Assembly (NCBI GenBank): GCA_027489135.1 | Contig: JAIYAI010000464.1 | Span: 1-6,756 of the forward strand | Source: Acetobacteraceae bacterium | Lineage (GTDB): Bacteria; Pseudomonadota; Alphaproteobacteria; Acetobacterales; Acetobacteraceae | Direction: 5' to 3' | DNA: 6,756 bases | Shown here: piece by piece, positions 5,514-6,756 of the stretch | Layout: each line of letters begins with the position of its first letter | Numbering within the stretch: the first letter of the stretch is position 1 | Program-made: the position numbers and the translations under genes | The notes under the pieces: generated by a model | Seen by the model: the letters and a program-made list of their open reading frames with translations, nothing else | The model's database searches: none | Told to the model about the DNA's origin: nothing

Positions 5514-6756
5514 CACGCCTTCTCCATCGGCTGGGCGGCGGCGCCGGCGGGCAGCGGACCACCGCCCCGCAGCACCGGCCTGGCGATGCTCTCCGGCAGG
5601 GCGAGCGGCCTCTCGAGCCGGCCGAGCAGCGGCAGGATCACCAGGAAGTAGAGGAAGTAGTAGAAGGTGGCGACACGGGAGATGACGACGTAGTGGCCCT
5701 CGGCCGGCTTGCCGCCCGCCCACATCAGCACCAGGAAGCAGACGCCCCAGAGCGCCAGGAACCACTTGGCCAGCGGCCGGAAACGCATGGACCGCACTGG
5801 GGAGGTATCGAGCCAGGGCAGCACGAAGAGGATCGCGATGGAGCCGAACATCAGCGCCACGCCGCCCAGCTTGTCCGGCACCGCGCGCAGGATCGCGTAG
5901 AACGGCAGGAAGTACCATTCGGGCACGATATGCGCCGGCGTCACCAGCGGGTTCGCTGGGATGTAGTTGTCCGGGTGGCCGAGCTGGTTCGGCATGAAGA
6001 ACACGAGGACGGCGAAGACGATGAAGTACACCACCATCCCGACGCTGTCCTTGATGGTGTAGTACGGGTGGAAGGGGATGGTGTCCTGTGGCCCCTTCGC
6101 ATCGATGCCGAGCGGGTTGTTCGACCCCGTGATGTGCAGCGCGGCGACGTGGAGGAAGACCACGCCGAAGATCACGAACGGCATCAGGAAGTGCAGGCTG
6201 AAGAAGCGGTTGAGCGTCGGGTTGTCGACGCTGAAGCCACCCCACAGCCAGACCACGATGCTCTCGCCCACCAGCGGGATGGCGCTGAACAGGTTGGTGA
6301 TGACGGTGGCGCCCCAGAAGGACATCTGGCCCCAGGGCAGCACGTAGCCCATGAAGGCGGTGGCCATCATCAGCAGGAAGATGACGACGCCCAGCATCCA
6401 GAGCAGTTCGCGCGGCGCCTTGTAGGACCCGTACCAGAGCCCGCGCCAGATGTGGATGTAGACGACGATGAAGAACATCGATGCGCCGTTGGCGTGCACG
6501 TAGCGCAGCAACCAGCCGTAGTTCACGTCGCGCATGATGCGCTCGACCGAATCGAAGGCGTAGTTGACGTGCGGCGTGTAGTGCATCGACAGGAACACAC
6601 CGGTCGCGATCATGATCAGCAGGTTGACCATGGCGAGCGCGCCGAAGTTCCAGAAATAGTTGAAGTTCCGGGGCGTTGGAAACGTCCCGTAATCCTTCTG
6701 CATCATGGTGAACACCGGCAGCCGCTGGTCGACCCAGCGGATGACGGGGTTGGAGA
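5513..6756 (-). CDS. petB: Cytochrome b of the bc1 complex (5' end beyond the window)
   Basis: This is the integral-membrane, di-haem subunit that carries the quinol-oxidation and quinone-reduction sites. The reading frame is open to the right edge: 13 whole codons (SNPVIRWVDQRLP) lie upstream of the GTG at 6715, so that GTG is internal and perhaps ten residues are missing. Counting V at 6715 as residue 1, the four haem ligands are H74 and H88 in the helix containing RYVHANGAS...HIWRG, and H175 and H189 in RFFSLHF...HVAALH. The 14-residue spacings match the family. PEWY of the Qo site is at 265-268, and GYVLPWGQMSFWGATVITN is at 123-141. Eight hydrophobic helices are evident, the last near 348-363. 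The C-terminal ~30 residues are a proline/alanine-rich tail. The stop overlaps the cytochrome c1 start. The Rieske gene (petA) would be expected just to the right. Confidence 0.96.
   Translation of the reverse strand, partial: SNPVIRWVDQRLPVFTMMQKDYGTFPTPRNFNYFWNFGALAMVNLLIMIATGVFLSMHYTPHVNYAFDSVERIMRDVNYGWLLRYVHANGASMFFIVVYIHIWRGLWYGSYKAPRELLWMLGVVIFLLMMATAFMGYVLPWGQMSFWGATVITNLFSAIPLVGESIVVWLWGGFSVDNPTLNRFFSLHFLMPFVIFGVVFLHVAALHITGSNNPLGIDAKGPQDTIPFHPYYTIKDSVGMVVYFIVFAVLVFFMPNQLGHPDNYIPANPLVTPAHIVPEWYFLPFYAILRAVPDKLGGVALMFGSIAILFVLPWLDTSPVRSMRFRPLAKWFLALWGVCFLVLMWAGGKPAEGHYVVISRVATFYYFLYFLVILPLLGRLERPLALPESIARPVLRGGGPLPAGAAAQPMEKA

Noticed and set aside
5514..6245. Upstream extension of the cytochrome c1 frame into cytochrome b
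   Set aside because: The arginine/alanine-rich translation is an out-of-frame shadow of cytochrome b. The signal peptide, ribosome-binding site and TGATG junction fix the start at 5513.
1..6756. tRNA, rRNA, CRISPR array, insertion sequence or integrase
   Set aside because: I looked for repeats with regular spacing, transposase motifs and tRNA-like arms and found none that hold up.

Overview
The window is GC-rich (roughly two thirds to 70% G+C by eye) and comes from a bacterium. The cytochrome bc1 genes are of alphaproteobacterial type, and the gene content fits the Rhodospirillales/Acetobacteraceae. That placement rests on family resemblance from memory, not on a search.

Layout, left to right. 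(1) Positions 1-84 are a leader that can fold into a long imperfect hairpin ending at a Shine-Dalgarno sequence. (2) 85-1698 (+) encodes a complete FAD-dependent GMC-family alcohol/choline dehydrogenase-like enzyme, closed by a strong terminator hairpin at 1726-1755. (3) 1793-2746 (+) encodes an XRE-type helix-turn-helix regulator with a large uncharacterised C-terminal half. (4) 2856-3734 (-) encodes S-methyl-5'-thioadenosine phosphorylase (MtnP), convergent with the regulator. (5) 3735-4733 is about 1 kb of low coding density. It holds a very small lipoprotein gene (4054-4203, +) and, on the other strand, what looks like the decayed tail of a chemoreceptor with a C-terminal PilZ-like domain (about 4206-4586, -). 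(6) 4647-4672 is a terminator hairpin serving the genes to its right. (7) 4734-5513 (-) encodes cytochrome c1 and 5513-6756 (-) encodes cytochrome b. The cytochrome b gene runs off the right edge and its 5' end is missing.

How the genes relate. Cytochromes b and c1 are two of the three catalytic subunits of the quinol:cytochrome c oxidoreductase (complex III). Their genes overlap in a TGATG junction, so translation is probably coupled. The Rieske gene would be expected just beyond the right edge. MtnP recycles methylthioadenosine, releasing adenine and 5-methylthioribose-1-phosphate. It lies downstream of and co-oriented with the bc1 genes, but a terminator and the decayed spacer separate them. 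The GMC enzyme and the regulator share a strand but are separated by a terminator, so nothing here shows that one controls the other.

I found no clearly novel multi-gene system. The points most worth a second look are the chemoreceptor/PilZ remnant, the 49-residue lipoprotein lying antisense to the same open frame, the unassigned sensor half of the XRE regulator, and the leader hairpin next to the GMC ribosome-binding site.
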